Shown here in pieces: positions 6,961-16,440 of a stretch of DNA of 64,000 nt. The notes below the pieces were generated by a model that did not search any database, was not told where the DNA came from, and was given only the letters and a program-made list of their open reading frames with translations. Numbering within the stretch: the first letter of the stretch is position 1; the number at the start of each line of letters is the position of its first letter. The stretch comes from Roseovarius nitratireducens (lineage in GTDB: Bacteria; Pseudomonadota; Alphaproteobacteria; Rhodobacterales; Rhodobacteraceae), in assembly GCF_002925845.1 (NCBI RefSeq), contig NZ_PDNI01000058.1, positions 260,276 through 324,275 on the forward strand, read 5' to 3'. Made by a program: the position numbers and the translations under genes.

Positions 6961-9900
6961 ATGTGTTCTGACACGCCCGATTACCCCGATTACAAAGCCA
7001 CCCTGAACCTGCCGCAAACCGATTTCCCGATGCGCGCGGGCCTGCCCAAGCGCGAGCCCGAATGGCTCGCCCGGTGGGAAGAGATCGGCATCTATGACCG
7101 CCTGCGCGAGCGCGCACAGGGGAGGCAGCCCTTTACCCTGCATGACGGCCCCCCCTACGCCAACGGGCACCTGCATATCGGCCACGCGCTGAACAAGATC
7201 CTCAAGGACATGGTGGTGCGCTCGCAGCAGATGATGGGCCGCGACGCGCGCTACATCCCCGGCTGGGACTGCCACGGCCTGCCCATCGAGTGGAAGATCG
7301 AGGAACAGTACCGCGCGCGAGGTTTGGACAAGGACAAGGTCGATACCGTCGATTTCCGGCAGGAATGCCGCAAGTTCGCCGAAGGCTGGATCGACGTGCA
7401 GCGGGATGAGTTCAAGCGGCTCGGCATCACCGGCAAATGGGACAAGCCCTACCTCACCATGGATTTCCGCGCCGAGCGGATCATCGCGGAGGAATTCCAG
7501 AAGTTTCTCATGTCGGGCGTGCTCTACCAGGGCTCCAAGCCGGTGATGTGGTCACCCATCGAGAAGACCGCGCTCGCCGAGGCGGAGGTGGAGTACCACG
7601 ACAAGGAGAGTTTCACGGTCTGGGTGAAATTTGCCGTGGCAAGGGTTTGGGACAAGGATGATTACATCGAGAAAGTTCTGCAAAGTGAGCGCGGAAAAGT
7701 GCATCGCTCAACTCCGACAAAAGACTTTGAGGCAGGTGACGTCAGGGTAAACACTGGACCCACTCAAGCACTTGAAGAAGAATTGCGGCGCGACCCACGA
7801 GACTTGCTTGGTGCCCATGTCGTCATCTGGACCACCACCCCCTGGACGATCCCATCCAACAAGGCTGTCGTCTATGGTGAGGACATCGCTTACGGCCTCT
7901 ACGAAGTGACCGGCACGCCCGGCGAATGCTGGGCCGATGTGGGCGACCGCTTCATCCTCGCCGACAAGCTCGCCGGCGATGTGATGGCCCGCGCGCGGCT
8001 GGAGGAGGACATGTATACCCGCCTCCGTGACGTCACGGCCGAGGAGCTGTCGGGCCTCTCGCTGCAACACCCGCTGGCGGGGGCCGAAGGCTCCAACGGC
8101 GTATGGGACGACCCCCGCGATTTCCGCGCCGCCGACTTCGTCACCGACGAGGAGGGCACCGGCTTCGTCCATTGCGCGCCCTCCCACGGGATGGAGGAAT
8201 ACGAGCTCTATCGCGGCCTCGGCATGCTCGATCAGGTCATCACCTATAACGTGCTCGACGACGGCTCCTTCCGCCCCGATCTGCCGTTCTTCGGCGGCAC
8301 CCATATACTTGATCGCAAAGGGAAAGAGGGCAATGCCAACAAGGCCGTGATCGACAAGCTCGCCTCCGTCGGTGGCCTGCTCGCGCGTGGCAAGATCAAG
8401 CACAGCTACCCGCATAGCTGGCGCTCCAAGGCGCCGGTGATCTACCGCAACACGCCGCAATGGTTCGCCGCCATCGACCGGCCCGTGGGCGACGGGCAGG
8501 ACGAGTATGGCACCACCATCCGCGAGCGCGCGCTGCGCTCGATTGACGAGCTGGTGACGTGGACGCCGAAAACCGGCCGCAACCGCCTCTATTCCATGAT
8601 CGAGGGGCGGCCCGACTGGGTGCTCTCGCGTCAGCGGGCATGGGGCGTGCCGCTCACGTGTTTCGTGAAGAAAGGTGCGCAACCCACGGATCCGGAATAC
8701 CTTTTGCGCAATGCCGAGGTGAATGCCCGCATCCTCGACGCCTTTGAGTCGGAGGGCGCGGATGCCTGGTACAAGGATGGCGCGAAAGAGCGGTTCCTCG
8801 ACGGAATCGTCGATCCCGCAGACTGGGACAAGGTCGACGACATCCTCGACGTCTGGTTCGACAGCGGCTCCACCCACGCCTTCGTGCTGCGCGACCGCGA
8901 GGACGGGTCAGAGGACGGCATGGCCGATCTCTACCTCGAAGGCACCGATCAGCATCGCGGCTGGTTCCATTCCTCGATGTTGCAGGCCTGCGGCACCATC
9001 GGCCACGCGCCCTATCGCGGTGTGCTGACCCACGGCTTCACGCTGGACGAGAAGGGCAACAAGATGTCCAAATCGCTCGGCAATACCGTGGCGCCCGAGG
9101 ACGTGACGAAGCAGTACGGCGCGGATATCCTGCGGCTGTGGGTGGCGCAGGCGGATTATACCGCCGACCTGCGGATCGGGCCGGAAATCCTCAAGGGCGT
9201 GGCCGACAGCTATCGCCGGTTGCGCAACACGATGCGCTTCATGCTCGGCGCCCTGAGCCATTTCACCGAAGCAGACCGGGTGGAGCCCTCGGAAATGCCA
9301 GAGCTGGAGCGCTGGATGCTGCACCGGCTGGCCGAGCTGGATAAAAAGGTGAAGAAAGGCTATGATGCCTATGATTTCCAAGGGGTTTTCCAGCAGGTGT
9401 TCAACTTCTGCACCCTCGATCTGAGCGCCTTCTACTTCGACATCCGCAAGGATGTGCTCTATTGCGACGGCGACACCGCGCGCCGCCGGGCGGCGCGGAC
9501 GGTGATGGACCTGCTGTTTCACCGGCTGACCACCTGGCTCGCGCCGGTGATGGTGTTCACGATGGAGGACGTGTGGCTGTCGCGCTTCCCCGGCGAGGGC
9601 GACAGCGTGCACCTGCACGACATGCCCGACACGCCCGCCGACTGGCTCGACGAGGCGTTGGCGGCGAAATGGGCCAATGTGCGGCGCGCGCGGCGGGTGG
9701 TGACGGCGGCGCTGGAGGTGCAGCGCGCCGACAAGGTGATCGGCGCCAGCCTCGAGGCCGCGCCGGTGGTGCATGTGCGCGATGCCGAGACGCTCAAGGC
9801 GCTGAAGTCGGTGAATTTCGCCGATATCTGCATCACCTCGGATATCGTGCTGACCGCCGATCCGCGCCCGGCAGAGGCGTTCCGCATGCCCGAGGTCGAC

Positions 9901-10026
9901 GATATCGGCGTGGTGTTCGAGCGCGCGGGCGGCGAGAAATGCCAACGCTGCTGGAAGATCCTGCCGGACGTGGGCCGCCACACCCATCCCGGCACCTGCA
10001 AGCGCTGTTCCGAGGCGCTGGGCTAG
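6961..10026 (+). CDS. ileS: Isoleucyl-tRNA synthetase
   Basis: 1021-residue class I synthetase that charges tRNA-Ile. The HIGH motif is at residues 72-75 ([11 protein letters not shown]), KMSKS at 701-705, the editing-domain [14 protein letters not shown] near 290, and a zinc-binding C-terminal CxxCW...CxxC from about 994. It is longer than most bacterial homologues; a stretch at residues about 229-283 (bases 7648-7810) has charged, non-conserved sequence and distinctly lower GC than the rest, so it looks like an insertion in the region leading into the editing domain. AAAGGAC precedes the ATG. Stand-alone gene with a long leader and a hairpin after its stop. Confidence 0.97.
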   Translation: MCSDTPDYPDYKATLNLPQTDFPMRAGLPKREPEWLARWEEIGIYDRLRERAQGRQPFTLHDGPPYANGHLHIGHALNKILKDMVVRSQQMMGRDARYIPGWDCHGLPIEWKIEEQYRARGLDKDKVDTVDFRQECRKFAEGWIDVQRDEFKRLGITGKWDKPYLTMDFRAERIIAEEFQKFLMSGVLYQGSKPVMWSPIEKTALAEAEVEYHDKESFTVWVKFAVARVWDKDDYIEKVLQSERGKVHRSTPTKDFEAGDVRVNTGPTQALEEELRRDPRDLLGAHVVIWTTTPWTIPSNKAVVYGEDIAYGLYEVTGTPGECWADVGDRFILADKLAGDVMARARLEEDMYTRLRDVTAEELSGLSLQHPLAGAEGSNGVWDDPRDFRAADFVTDEEGTGFVHCAPSHGMEEYELYRGLGMLDQVITYNVLDDGSFRPDLPFFGGTHILDRKGKEGNANKAVIDKLASVGGLLARGKIKHSYPHSWRSKAPVIYRNTPQWFAAIDRPVGDGQDEYGTTIRERALRSIDELVTWTPKTGRNRLYSMIEGRPDWVLSRQRAWGVPLTCFVKKGAQPTDPEYLLRNAEVNARILDAFESEGADAWYKDGAKERFLDGIVDPADWDKVDDILDVWFDSGSTHAFVLRDREDGSEDGMADLYLEGTDQHRGWFHSSMLQACGTIGHAPYRGVLTHGFTLDEKGNKMSKSLGNTVAPEDVTKQYGADILRLWVAQADYTADLRIGPEILKGVADSYRRLRNTMRFMLGALSHFTEADRVEPSEMPELERWMLHRLAELDKKVKKGYDAYDFQGVFQQVFNFCTLDLSAFYFDIRKDVLYCDGDTARRRAARTVMDLLFHRLTTWLAPVMVFTMEDVWLSRFPGEGDSVHLHDMPDTPADWLDEALAAKWANVRRARRVVTAALEVQRADKVIGASLEAAPVVHVRDAETLKALKSVNFADICITSDIVLTADPRPAEAFRMPEVDDIGVVFERAGGEKCQRCWKILPDVGRHTHPGTCKRCSEALG

Positions 10027-10053
10027 GGCGCGAGGAACGAGGCCGGTTAATCC

Positions 10054-10079
10054 CGCAGTCGCGCCACGGCGCGGCTGCG
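10054..10079. terminator. Hairpin between convergent ileS and argE-like genes
   Basis: CGCAGTCGCGC and GCGCGGCTGCG form an 11-base stem (one G-T pair) around a CACG loop, 27 bases after the ileS stop and 12 bases before the stop of the convergent deacylase gene. No T-run follows, so the assignment as bidirectional terminator is tentative. Confidence 0.5.
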
Positions 10080-10091
10080 GCGCACGGGCTG

Positions 10092-11321
10092 TCAGGCGTC
10101 GAGCTTGTCGCCCAGGCGCCAGAGCATGTCGATGCAGTGCTGCAACTGGTCGAGCGAGATGAACTCGTCGGGCTTGTGCGCCTGCTCGATTGATCCCGGC
10201 CCGCACACCACCGCCGAGGTGCCGTAGTTCTGGAACAGCCCCGCCTCGGTCCCGAAGGGGACGAGTTCGGGCGCCTCGGCACCGGTCAGCTCCATCACGA
10301 TGTCGCGCGCCTCGTTTATCTCGGCGGGTTCGAGCCCGTCCACCTCGCCGATCGTCTCGGTGGTGATGTTGGCATCGGGAAAGATCGCCTGCATCCGCGG
10401 CAGCAGCATCTCCTCGCAATAGCGCCGCAGGTCGTCCTTGACGAAGTCGGCATCCGCGCGCTGCACGGGGCGCATTTCCCATTCCACCGCGGCGTTCGAG
10501 GCAATCACGTTATGCGCCACGCCGCCCTTGATCGAGCCGGTGTTGATCGTGCTCCAGGGCGGATCGAAACGGCTGCCCGCGGGGGCGCGGGCGCGCAGCG
10601 CCTCGGCCAGTTCCAGCAGGCGGTTGACGTAGCGCACCGCGTATTCCACCGCGTTCACCCCCCGTTCGGGTGCCGAGCCGTGCCCGGCCTGCCCGTAGAA
10701 CCGGGTGGTGTATTCGTAGCAGCCCTTGTGCCCCTCGATCACCCGCATCGAGGTGGGTTCGCCGATGATGGCGACACCGGGGCGGATGCCGCGGGCGCTC
10801 AGGCTCTCGATCAGCGCCTGCCCGCCAAGACAGCCCACCTCCTCGTCATAGGTAAACGCGAGGTGGAGCGGCCGCGAGAGGGCCCGCTTCGCAAGCAACG
10901 GGGCCATCGAGACGGCGGTGGCGATGAAGCCCTTCATGTCGCAGGTGCCGCGCCCGTAGAGCCGCCCGTCATGCTCGATCAGGTCGAACGGGTCCGAGGC
11001 CCAGTCCTGTTCGGCCACCGGCACCACGTCGGAATGACCCGACAGCACGATGCCGCCATCCGCTTCGGGGCCGAACGTGGCAAAGAGGTTGGCCTTGTGG
11101 CCGATCTCGTCGTGAAAGATATCGACGCGCGCCCCGCACGATTCCAGCCGGTGGCCGAGATAGGCGATCATGTCGAGATTGCTCACCTCCGAGATGGTCG
11201 GAAAGGCGACAAGCTCGCGCAGGAGGGCGACGGTATCGGCAAGCTGGGTGCTCAAGGGGGCCTCGGTGCTGGTCTGTGATGCAAACCGTGCCAGAGTGAG
11301 AGCCTCTTCGCCCGGCGTCAA
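10092..11321 (-). CDS. argE: Acetylornithine deacetylase-like M20 metallopeptidase
   Basis: 409 residues of the M20/ArgE family, which removes the acetyl group from N-acetylornithine in arginine synthesis. Metal-site motifs are visible in order: SGHSDVVPV, GRGTCDMKG, YDEEVGCLG, GEPT and the C-terminal QAHKPDEFI. The family is usually near 385 residues; the first about 22 residues (to a TTG codon before STQLADTVALL) may be untranslated, so the start is uncertain. The isolated position, away from other arg genes, leaves room for a related N-acyl-amino-acid deacylase role. Transcribed towards ileS. Confidence 0.85.
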   Translation of the reverse strand: MTPGEEALTLARFASQTSTEAPLSTQLADTVALLRELVAFPTISEVSNLDMIAYLGHRLESCGARVDIFHDEIGHKANLFATFGPEADGGIVLSGHSDVVPVAEQDWASDPFDLIEHDGRLYGRGTCDMKGFIATAVSMAPLLAKRALSRPLHLAFTYDEEVGCLGGQALIESLSARGIRPGVAIIGEPTSMRVIEGHKGCYEYTTRFYGQAGHGSAPERGVNAVEYAVRYVNRLLELAEALRARAPAGSRFDPPWSTINTGSIKGGVAHNVIASNAAVEWEMRPVQRADADFVKDDLRRYCEEMLLPRMQAIFPDANITTETIGEVDGLEPAEINEARDIVMELTGAEAPELVPFGTEAGLFQNYGTSAVVCGPGSIEQAHKPDEFISLDQLQHCIDMLWRLGDKLDA

Positions 11322-11493
11322 GCCCCTGTGATGGGGGAAGAAAACGACGATCGGGTGCGGCTGTGGCGCGCATGCCGCGCGCGGGCCTTAAGCTTGCCGG
11401 ATTTCGGCGCTAGGGTGGTGCGGTGAGGCAGGGACGCGAATGGATGCGGTTACGTGCGAGAATGGGGGCAGGGACGGCGCGCGGGGGCAAGCC

Positions 11494-12687
11494 ATGACCG
11501 CCGTGCGCCGCCGCCATGTCTTCTACATCCCCGGCTACGACCCGATTCCGCCGCGCCGCTACCGAGAGCTTTATCGCAAGCAGGCGGCGGCGCAGGCGCA
11601 GGTTTCGGGCCACGAGATCGCGCTGCGGCCCGCCATCGGCAAGGACCGGTTCGGCTGGGGCGTCGACGCCCGGATCGAGGGGGCCCGGACCGATGCCGGG
11701 ATCGAGGTGTTGGTCTGGTCCGACATCGTCAAGAACAGCATGGACCAGGGCAAGGCCGGCACCTATCTGCAACTCGTCCGCACGGCGGCCATCTACATCG
11801 GCACCGGGGCGCTCTGGCGGCTGATGCGGCTGCGCAAGGGGCCGGTCATCGCGGCGCTCTACCCCGTGGGTTTCCTGCTCGCGCAGCTTGGGCTGGCACT
11901 CCTCGCCGCGTGGGGGCTGGGGCGCGTGCTGGCGGTCCTGCACCCCTGGGCCGCGTGGGGCGGGCTGGTGGCGGTGCCGGTGGTGCTAGAGACGTTCCGG
12001 CGCCTGGATGGCCGGTTCTTTGCCTATTACCTGATGCATGACTACGCCTGGTCGGCGCGGTGGCTCGGGGCAAACCCGCCAGAGCTGGAAACCCGGATGG
12101 CGGAGTTCGGCGATGCGATCGCACAGGCCCTGAAGGGCGGGTGCGACGAGGTGCTGGTGGTGGGCCATTCCTCGGGCGCGCATCTGGCGGTGTCGGTGCT
12201 CGCCGACCTGATCCGCGAAGGCCGCGTGCCCGCGACCGGCCCGGCGCTGTCGTTGCTGAGCCTCGGACAGGTGGTGCCGATGGTGTCCTTCCTGCCGCGA
12301 GCATGGCGGCTGCGCGCCGACCTCGCCTATCTGAGCACGCGAGACGAGCTGTTCTGGCTCGACGTGACGGCGCCGGGGGATGGCTGTGCATTCGCGCTTT
12401 GCGACCCGGTGGCGGTGACCGGCGTGGCACCGGAGGGAAAGCGCTGGCCGCTGGTCATCTCGGCGGCGTTCACGCAGACGCTCAGCCCGGCGCGCTGGCG
12501 CAGCCTTCGCTGGCGCTTCTTCCGGCTGCATTTCCAGTATCTCTGCGCCTTCGACCGCCCCGGCGATTACGATTACTTCGCGATCACCGCCGGGCCGCAG
12601 ACGCTGGCCGCGCGATTTGCCGGGCGCGCACCGTCGCCCGCGCGGATCGAACGGGCCACGTCCGGCTATCGGAGCGTGGCGCCATGA
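11494..12687 (+). CDS. Membrane-anchored alpha/beta-hydrolase-like protein
   Basis: 397 residues from ATG 11494 (MTAVRRRHVFYIPGYDP), preceded by GGGGG; an upstream ATG at 11440 is possible but adds 18 unremarkable residues. HVFYIPGYDP resembles the first strand and oxyanion turn of alpha/beta-hydrolases, and GHSSG at 224-228 gives a nucleophile elbow with S226. Two hydrophobic segments at about 113-165 (ALYPVGFLLAQLGLALL and the following one) interrupt the fold and should anchor it in the membrane. The stop overlaps the cytochrome P450 start by four bases, so the two are translationally coupled. Substrate unknown; a lipid-like ester is a guess. Confidence 0.75.
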   Translation: MTAVRRRHVFYIPGYDPIPPRRYRELYRKQAAAQAQVSGHEIALRPAIGKDRFGWGVDARIEGARTDAGIEVLVWSDIVKNSMDQGKAGTYLQLVRTAAIYIGTGALWRLMRLRKGPVIAALYPVGFLLAQLGLALLAAWGLGRVLAVLHPWAAWGGLVAVPVVLETFRRLDGRFFAYYLMHDYAWSARWLGANPPELETRMAEFGDAIAQALKGGCDEVLVVGHSSGAHLAVSVLADLIREGRVPATGPALSLLSLGQVVPMVSFLPRAWRLRADLAYLSTRDELFWLDVTAPGDGCAFALCDPVAVTGVAPEGKRWPLVISAAFTQTLSPARWRSLRWRFFRLHFQYLCAFDRPGDYDYFAITAGPQTLAARFAGRAPSPARIERATSGYRSVAP

Positions 12688-14048
12688 TCCCGCCCAAGCC
12701 ACCCGCACGGTCGGACCGCGTATCGCTCTGGCGCTACCTGCGGCTGTTTCGCGCCGATATCCTCTCGGCGCAGCCCGCGCGGCTCTACCGGGCGTGGATG
12801 GCCGAGTTCCGCACGCCGTTCTTTCGCTCGTACCTGTGCAACGAGCCCGCCCTCGTCGATCTGGTGCTGCGCGAGCGGCCCGGCGATTTCCCCAAATCCG
12901 GCCGGGTGAGCGAGGGGCTGCGCCCGCTCCTGGGGCAGTCGGTCTTTGTCACCAACGGCGAGACATGGAAGCGGCAGCGGCGCATTATCGACCCCGCCTT
13001 CGAGGGTGGGCGGCTACGCGACACGTTCCCGGCGATGGTGGCCGCGGGGCAGGGGGCGGTGGCGCGGCTGGCAGGGCTGGCGGATGGCAGCCCGGTGGAG
13101 GTCGAGGCGCAGACCAGCCACGCGGCGGCGGACGTGATATTCCGCACGCTCTTCTCGATCCCGATCGAGAACGCGACGGCGGCGCGGGTCTTCGAGGAAT
13201 TCAAGGCGCATCAGCGCACGCAGCCGGTGCTCAACCTCGCGGCCTTCATCCCGCTGCCGCGCTGGTTCCCGCGCTTTCACCGGCGCGAGACGCGGGCCAC
13301 GGCGCGGCGGATCAGGGGCCTGATCGAGCGGCTGACGGCGGCGCGGATGGACGAGATCACGGCAGGGACCGCGCCGGATGACCTCGCCACCAAGATCATG
13401 ACGACCGCCGACCCCGAGACCGGAGAGCGGTTTACCACCGCGGAAATGGTCGATCAGGTGGCGATCTTCTTCCTCGCCGGGCACGAGACCAGCGCCTCGG
13501 CGCTCGCCTGGGCGCTCTACCTGCTGGCGCTCTATCCCGAGTGGCAGGACAAGGTGGCCGCCGAGGCGGCAGAGGTGATGGGTGACCGCGCCCCGGAGTT
13601 TGCCGACATGGGGCGGCTGCGGGTGGCGCGCGACGTGTTCCGCGAGACGCTGCGCCTCTACCCGCCGGTGCCGATGATGGTGCGCGAGGCGACCCGCCCC
13701 GAGCGGTTTCGCGGCCGCGATGTGCCCCCCGGCGCGCAGGTGGTGCTGAGCCCGTGGCACCTCCACCGCCACGAGCGGCTGTGGGAGCGGCCCGACGAAT
13801 TCGACCCCGCGCGTTTTGCCGCCGCGAACGGGCGCGAGTGTTTGCGCCGGGCCTATATCCCCTTTTCCGCCGGCAGCCGGGTCTGCACCGGGGCCGGGTT
13901 CGCCATGATCGAGGGGCCGCTTCTGCTGGCGATGCTGGTGCGTGCCTTCCGGTTCGCGCCGGTAGAGGGGCGCCCCGCCATGCCGGTCGCGCATCTGACG
14001 GTGCGCGGGCGCGACGGGATATGGCTGCGGATGACGCCGCGCGGGTGA
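12684..14048 (+). CDS. Cytochrome P450
   Basis: 454-residue haem monooxygenase. Diagnostic motifs are all present: I-helix oxygen-binding AGHET at 265-269, ExxR (ETLR) at 321-324, PERF-like region, and the haem loop FSAGSRVCTG with the proximal cysteine C401. The build resembles the CYP4/CYP102-like fatty-acid class more than class I camphor-type proteins, judged from the WKRQRRIIDPAF C-helix and GHETSASALAW. No ferredoxin or reductase gene is adjacent, so redox partners must be encoded elsewhere; a ferredoxin-NADP reductase lies at 31.8 kb. Coupled (ATGA) to the upstream membrane hydrolase, suggesting a common hydrophobic substrate. Confidence 0.95.
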   Translation: MIPPKPPARSDRVSLWRYLRLFRADILSAQPARLYRAWMAEFRTPFFRSYLCNEPALVDLVLRERPGDFPKSGRVSEGLRPLLGQSVFVTNGETWKRQRRIIDPAFEGGRLRDTFPAMVAAGQGAVARLAGLADGSPVEVEAQTSHAAADVIFRTLFSIPIENATAARVFEEFKAHQRTQPVLNLAAFIPLPRWFPRFHRRETRATARRIRGLIERLTAARMDEITAGTAPDDLATKIMTTADPETGERFTTAEMVDQVAIFFLAGHETSASALAWALYLLALYPEWQDKVAAEAAEVMGDRAPEFADMGRLRVARDVFRETLRLYPPVPMMVREATRPERFRGRDVPPGAQVVLSPWHLHRHERLWERPDEFDPARFAAANGRECLRRAYIPFSAGSRVCTGAGFAMIEGPLLLAMLVRAFRFAPVEGRPAMPVAHLTVRGRDGIWLRMTPRG

Positions 14049-14293
14049 TTCCCGGGCCTGTGATCCGGCAACCAACGCGGGGCGCAGGGGTCGAAAGAGA
14101 CGCGAGCACGTCGATTCCACGCATGGGAGCGAAGCCCTGAAGGCCCCTGTTCAGCCCCGCTTCCCCCGGCGCAGCACCGCCTTGAACGTCCTGCGAAAAA
14201 AAATCTGAAACTCTTCGCCTGCCCGCTGCGTGCCTCCCCGTGACCTCCGGCCAAGAAGGTCGGGGGCATGGCAACCAACCGAGGAGACACGAC

Positions 14294-14854
14294 ATGACAC
14301 GCACCAGGATTCTTGCCGCCACCGGCGCGCTTGCATTCACGGCAACCGTGGCGCTGGCCGGGATGGATAACCCGATGGTCGGCGGCGCGCCGATGTACGC
14401 CGACAAGAACATCATCGAGAACGCGGTGAACTCCGCCGATCACGAGACCCTCGTCGCCGCCGTCAAGGCCGCCGGTCTTGTCGAGACGCTCTCGGGCGAG
14501 GGGCCCTTCACCGTCTTCGCACCCACCGATGACGCCTTCGGGATGCTGCGCGACGGCGCGGTCGAGGCGCTGCTGGAACCGGAGGCCAAGAAGCAGCTCA
14601 CGCAGATCCTCACCTGCCACGTGGTCGGTGCCGACGCGATGGCCAATGCGATCAAGGGCATGATCGACGATGACGGCGGCATGCACATCGTGCCCACCCT
14701 TGGCGGCTGCGAGCTTCAGGCGACCTACTCGGGCGACAAGATCATGCTCGAGGACGAGCGCGGGCGCACCATCAACGTCACCATCGCCGACGTGAAGCAA
14801 TCGAACGGCGTGATCCACGTGGTCGACAGGGTGATCCTGCCGCCCAAGCCGTAA
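14294..14854 (+). CDS. Secreted fasciclin-domain protein
   Basis: 186 residues with a signal peptide (MTRTRILAATGALAFTATVALA) and one fasciclin (FAS1) domain: GPFTVFAPTDDAFGML near residues 73-88 and the C-terminal SNGVIHVVDRVILP are the family signatures. Exported to the periplasm or cell surface; bacterial FAS1 proteins are associated with adhesion. GAGGAG lies nine bases before the ATG. The 245 bases upstream hold only AT-poor sequence with one A8 run near 14201 and no clear promoter. Confidence 0.9.
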   Translation: MTRTRILAATGALAFTATVALAGMDNPMVGGAPMYADKNIIENAVNSADHETLVAAVKAAGLVETLSGEGPFTVFAPTDDAFGMLRDGAVEALLEPEAKKQLTQILTCHVVGADAMANAIKGMIDDDGGMHIVPTLGGCELQATYSGDKIMLEDERGRTINVTIADVKQSNGVIHVVDRVILPPKP

Positions 14855-14890
14855 GAGGCGCGGTTCGGGTATGGGTCGTTACCCCGGCGG

Positions 14891-14909
14891 GGCGGCGCAG
14901 CGCGCCGCC
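14891..14909. terminator. Hairpin between fasciclin and Crp/Fnr genes
   Basis: GGCGGCGC-AGC-GCGCCGCC, an eight-base perfect stem, lies between the convergent stops at 14854 and 14915. Candidate bidirectional terminator; no T-run. Confidence 0.45.
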
Positions 14910-14914
14910 TCGCT

Positions 14915-15571
14915 TCACTGTTCCGCTTCGGCCAGATCGGCCAGCGTCCCGGCGTCGAGAATGCGCACGGTGCCGCGCTCCAGCGCCACGATCCCCCGCC
15001 GCGCCAGCGCGTCGAGGCGGCGCGAAACCACCTCGCGCGCCGACCCGATCATCACCGCGATCTCGGCATGCGTGGCCCGCAGCCGCCCCTCCTCGGCGCG
15101 CGCCAGCAGGCATTGCGCCAGCCGCGTCTCGATCCGTTGAAACGCCACCCGGTCCAGCAGGTGCATCATGGATTGCAGCCGCTCGGCAAAGGCGGCAAAG
15201 ACGAATCCGCGAAAGCCCGGATCGTCGTCCATCAGCCGCAGAAAGGTCTCGCGCGGCACCAGCACGATCTCGGCGGGCGTGCGCGCCACTGCCTCGCCGG
15301 AATAGTCCTCGCCGCCCATCAGGCCCAGCGTGGACTGAACGCAGCTTTGCCCCGGGGTCACCTCGTAGAGCAGGATCTCGCGCCCCGACAGCCCGGTGAG
15401 ATAGACCTCGACCCGCCCCCGGAGCACGATGACGAAACCCTTGACCGTCTCGCCCGGGCGAAACAGCACCGTGCCCTCGGGCACCTCCATAGGGGAGAGC
15501 GCGTCGAGCGCCGCCGCTGCCGCCGCGCCGAGCGGCGGCAGCCCCGTCGCCCGCGCGCGCCAGCCCATCAA
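14915..15571 (-). CDS. Crp/Fnr-family transcriptional regulator
   Basis: 218 residues. An N-terminal cyclic-nucleotide-binding-like jelly roll (GTVLFRPGETVKGFVIVLRG, then LYEVTPGQSCVQS) is followed by a winged helix with recognition-helix segment IGSAREVVSRRLDAL near 176-190. The N-terminal cysteine cluster of FNR is absent, so it is not an oxygen-sensing Fe-S protein. Its ATG overlaps the mmsB stop by four bases, making it the last gene of the valine-catabolic operon and suggesting that its synthesis follows that of the pathway. Ligand unknown. Confidence 0.88.
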   Translation of the reverse strand: MMGWRARATGLPPLGAAAAAALDALSPMEVPEGTVLFRPGETVKGFVIVLRGRVEVYLTGLSGREILLYEVTPGQSCVQSTLGLMGGEDYSGEAVARTPAEIVLVPRETFLRLMDDDPGFRGFVFAAFAERLQSMMHLLDRVAFQRIETRLAQCLLARAEEGRLRATHAEIAVMIGSAREVVSRRLDALARRGIVALERGTVRILDAGTLADLAEAEQ

Positions 15572-16440
15572 CCGCGTCCGCGCTTCTCGAACCGGGGCAG
15601 CATGGCCGAGAAATCGCGGCCCTTGCCGTCCTCGTCCTCGACGAACCGTGCGTAAAGATCACAGGCCGCGCGGCCCATCGGCGTGTCGGCATCCACCGCC
15701 TCGGCCGCCTGCTGCGACAACCGCAGGTCCTTGAGCATCAGGTCGGCGGCAAAGCCGGGGGTATAGTCATTGTCGGCGGGCGACTTGGGGCCGATACCCG
15801 GCGCCGGGCAATAGGTGTTCATCGACCACGAGGAACCCGACGAGGTCGAGACCACGTCGAACATCGCCTGCCGGTCGAGGCCGAGCTTGTCGGCCAGGGC
15901 AAACGCCTCACAGGTGGCGATCATGGTGGCACCCAGGATCATGTTGTTGCATATCTTGGCCGCCTGCCCATTACCAGAAGGGCCACAATGAACCGCCTTT
16001 TGCCCCATGATGTCAAATAGTTCTCTGGCGATGTTAAAGCCCGTCTCGTCACCGCCCACCATGAAGGTGAGCGTGCCGCCCGCCGCGCCGCCGACACCAC
16101 CCGACACCGGCGCATCGAGCGCCGACAGCCCCGCCGCCTGCGCCTTCTCGGCCACGTCGCGCGCGCTCGCGACATCCACGGTCGAGCAGTCGAGCAGCAC
16201 CGCGCCCTTGTCCATCGCCGGGATCACCTCGTCCGCGACGCGGCGCAGGATGTCGCCATTGGGCAGCATGGTGATCACAACCTCCGCCCCCCGCGCCGCC
16301 TCTGCCGCGCTTGCGGCCATGTCTACGCCCTCGACGCTGACCTCGGCCATGTCAAAGCCCGTCACCGCATGCCCGGCCTTTGCCAGGTTGGCGGCCATCG
16401 GCGCGCCCATGTTGCCCAGCCCGATGAATCCGATCTTCAT
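15568..16440 (-). CDS. mmsB: 3-hydroxyisobutyrate dehydrogenase
   Basis: 290 residues. The NAD-binding GLGNMGAPMAANL at 8-20, the substrate-binding DAPVSGGVGGAAGGTLTFMVGG at 109-130 and the catalytic lysine K162 in GNGQAAKICNNM are typical of beta-hydroxyacid dehydrogenases of the HIBADH type. It oxidises 3-hydroxyisobutyrate to methylmalonate semialdehyde, the substrate of MmsA. Overlaps both neighbours by four bases in the operon acd-hydrolase-mmsB-crp. Bases 15970-16030 are lower in GC than the rest of the gene. Confidence 0.93.
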   Translation of the reverse strand: MKIGFIGLGNMGAPMAANLAKAGHAVTGFDMAEVSVEGVDMAASAAEAARGAEVVITMLPNGDILRRVADEVIPAMDKGAVLLDCSTVDVASARDVAEKAQAAGLSALDAPVSGGVGGAAGGTLTFMVGGDETGFNIARELFDIMGQKAVHCGPSGNGQAAKICNNMILGATMIATCEAFALADKLGLDRQAMFDVVSTSSGSSWSMNTYCPAPGIGPKSPADNDYTPGFAADLMLKDLRLSQQAAEAVDADTPMGRAACDLYARFVEDEDGKGRDFSAMLPRFEKRGRG

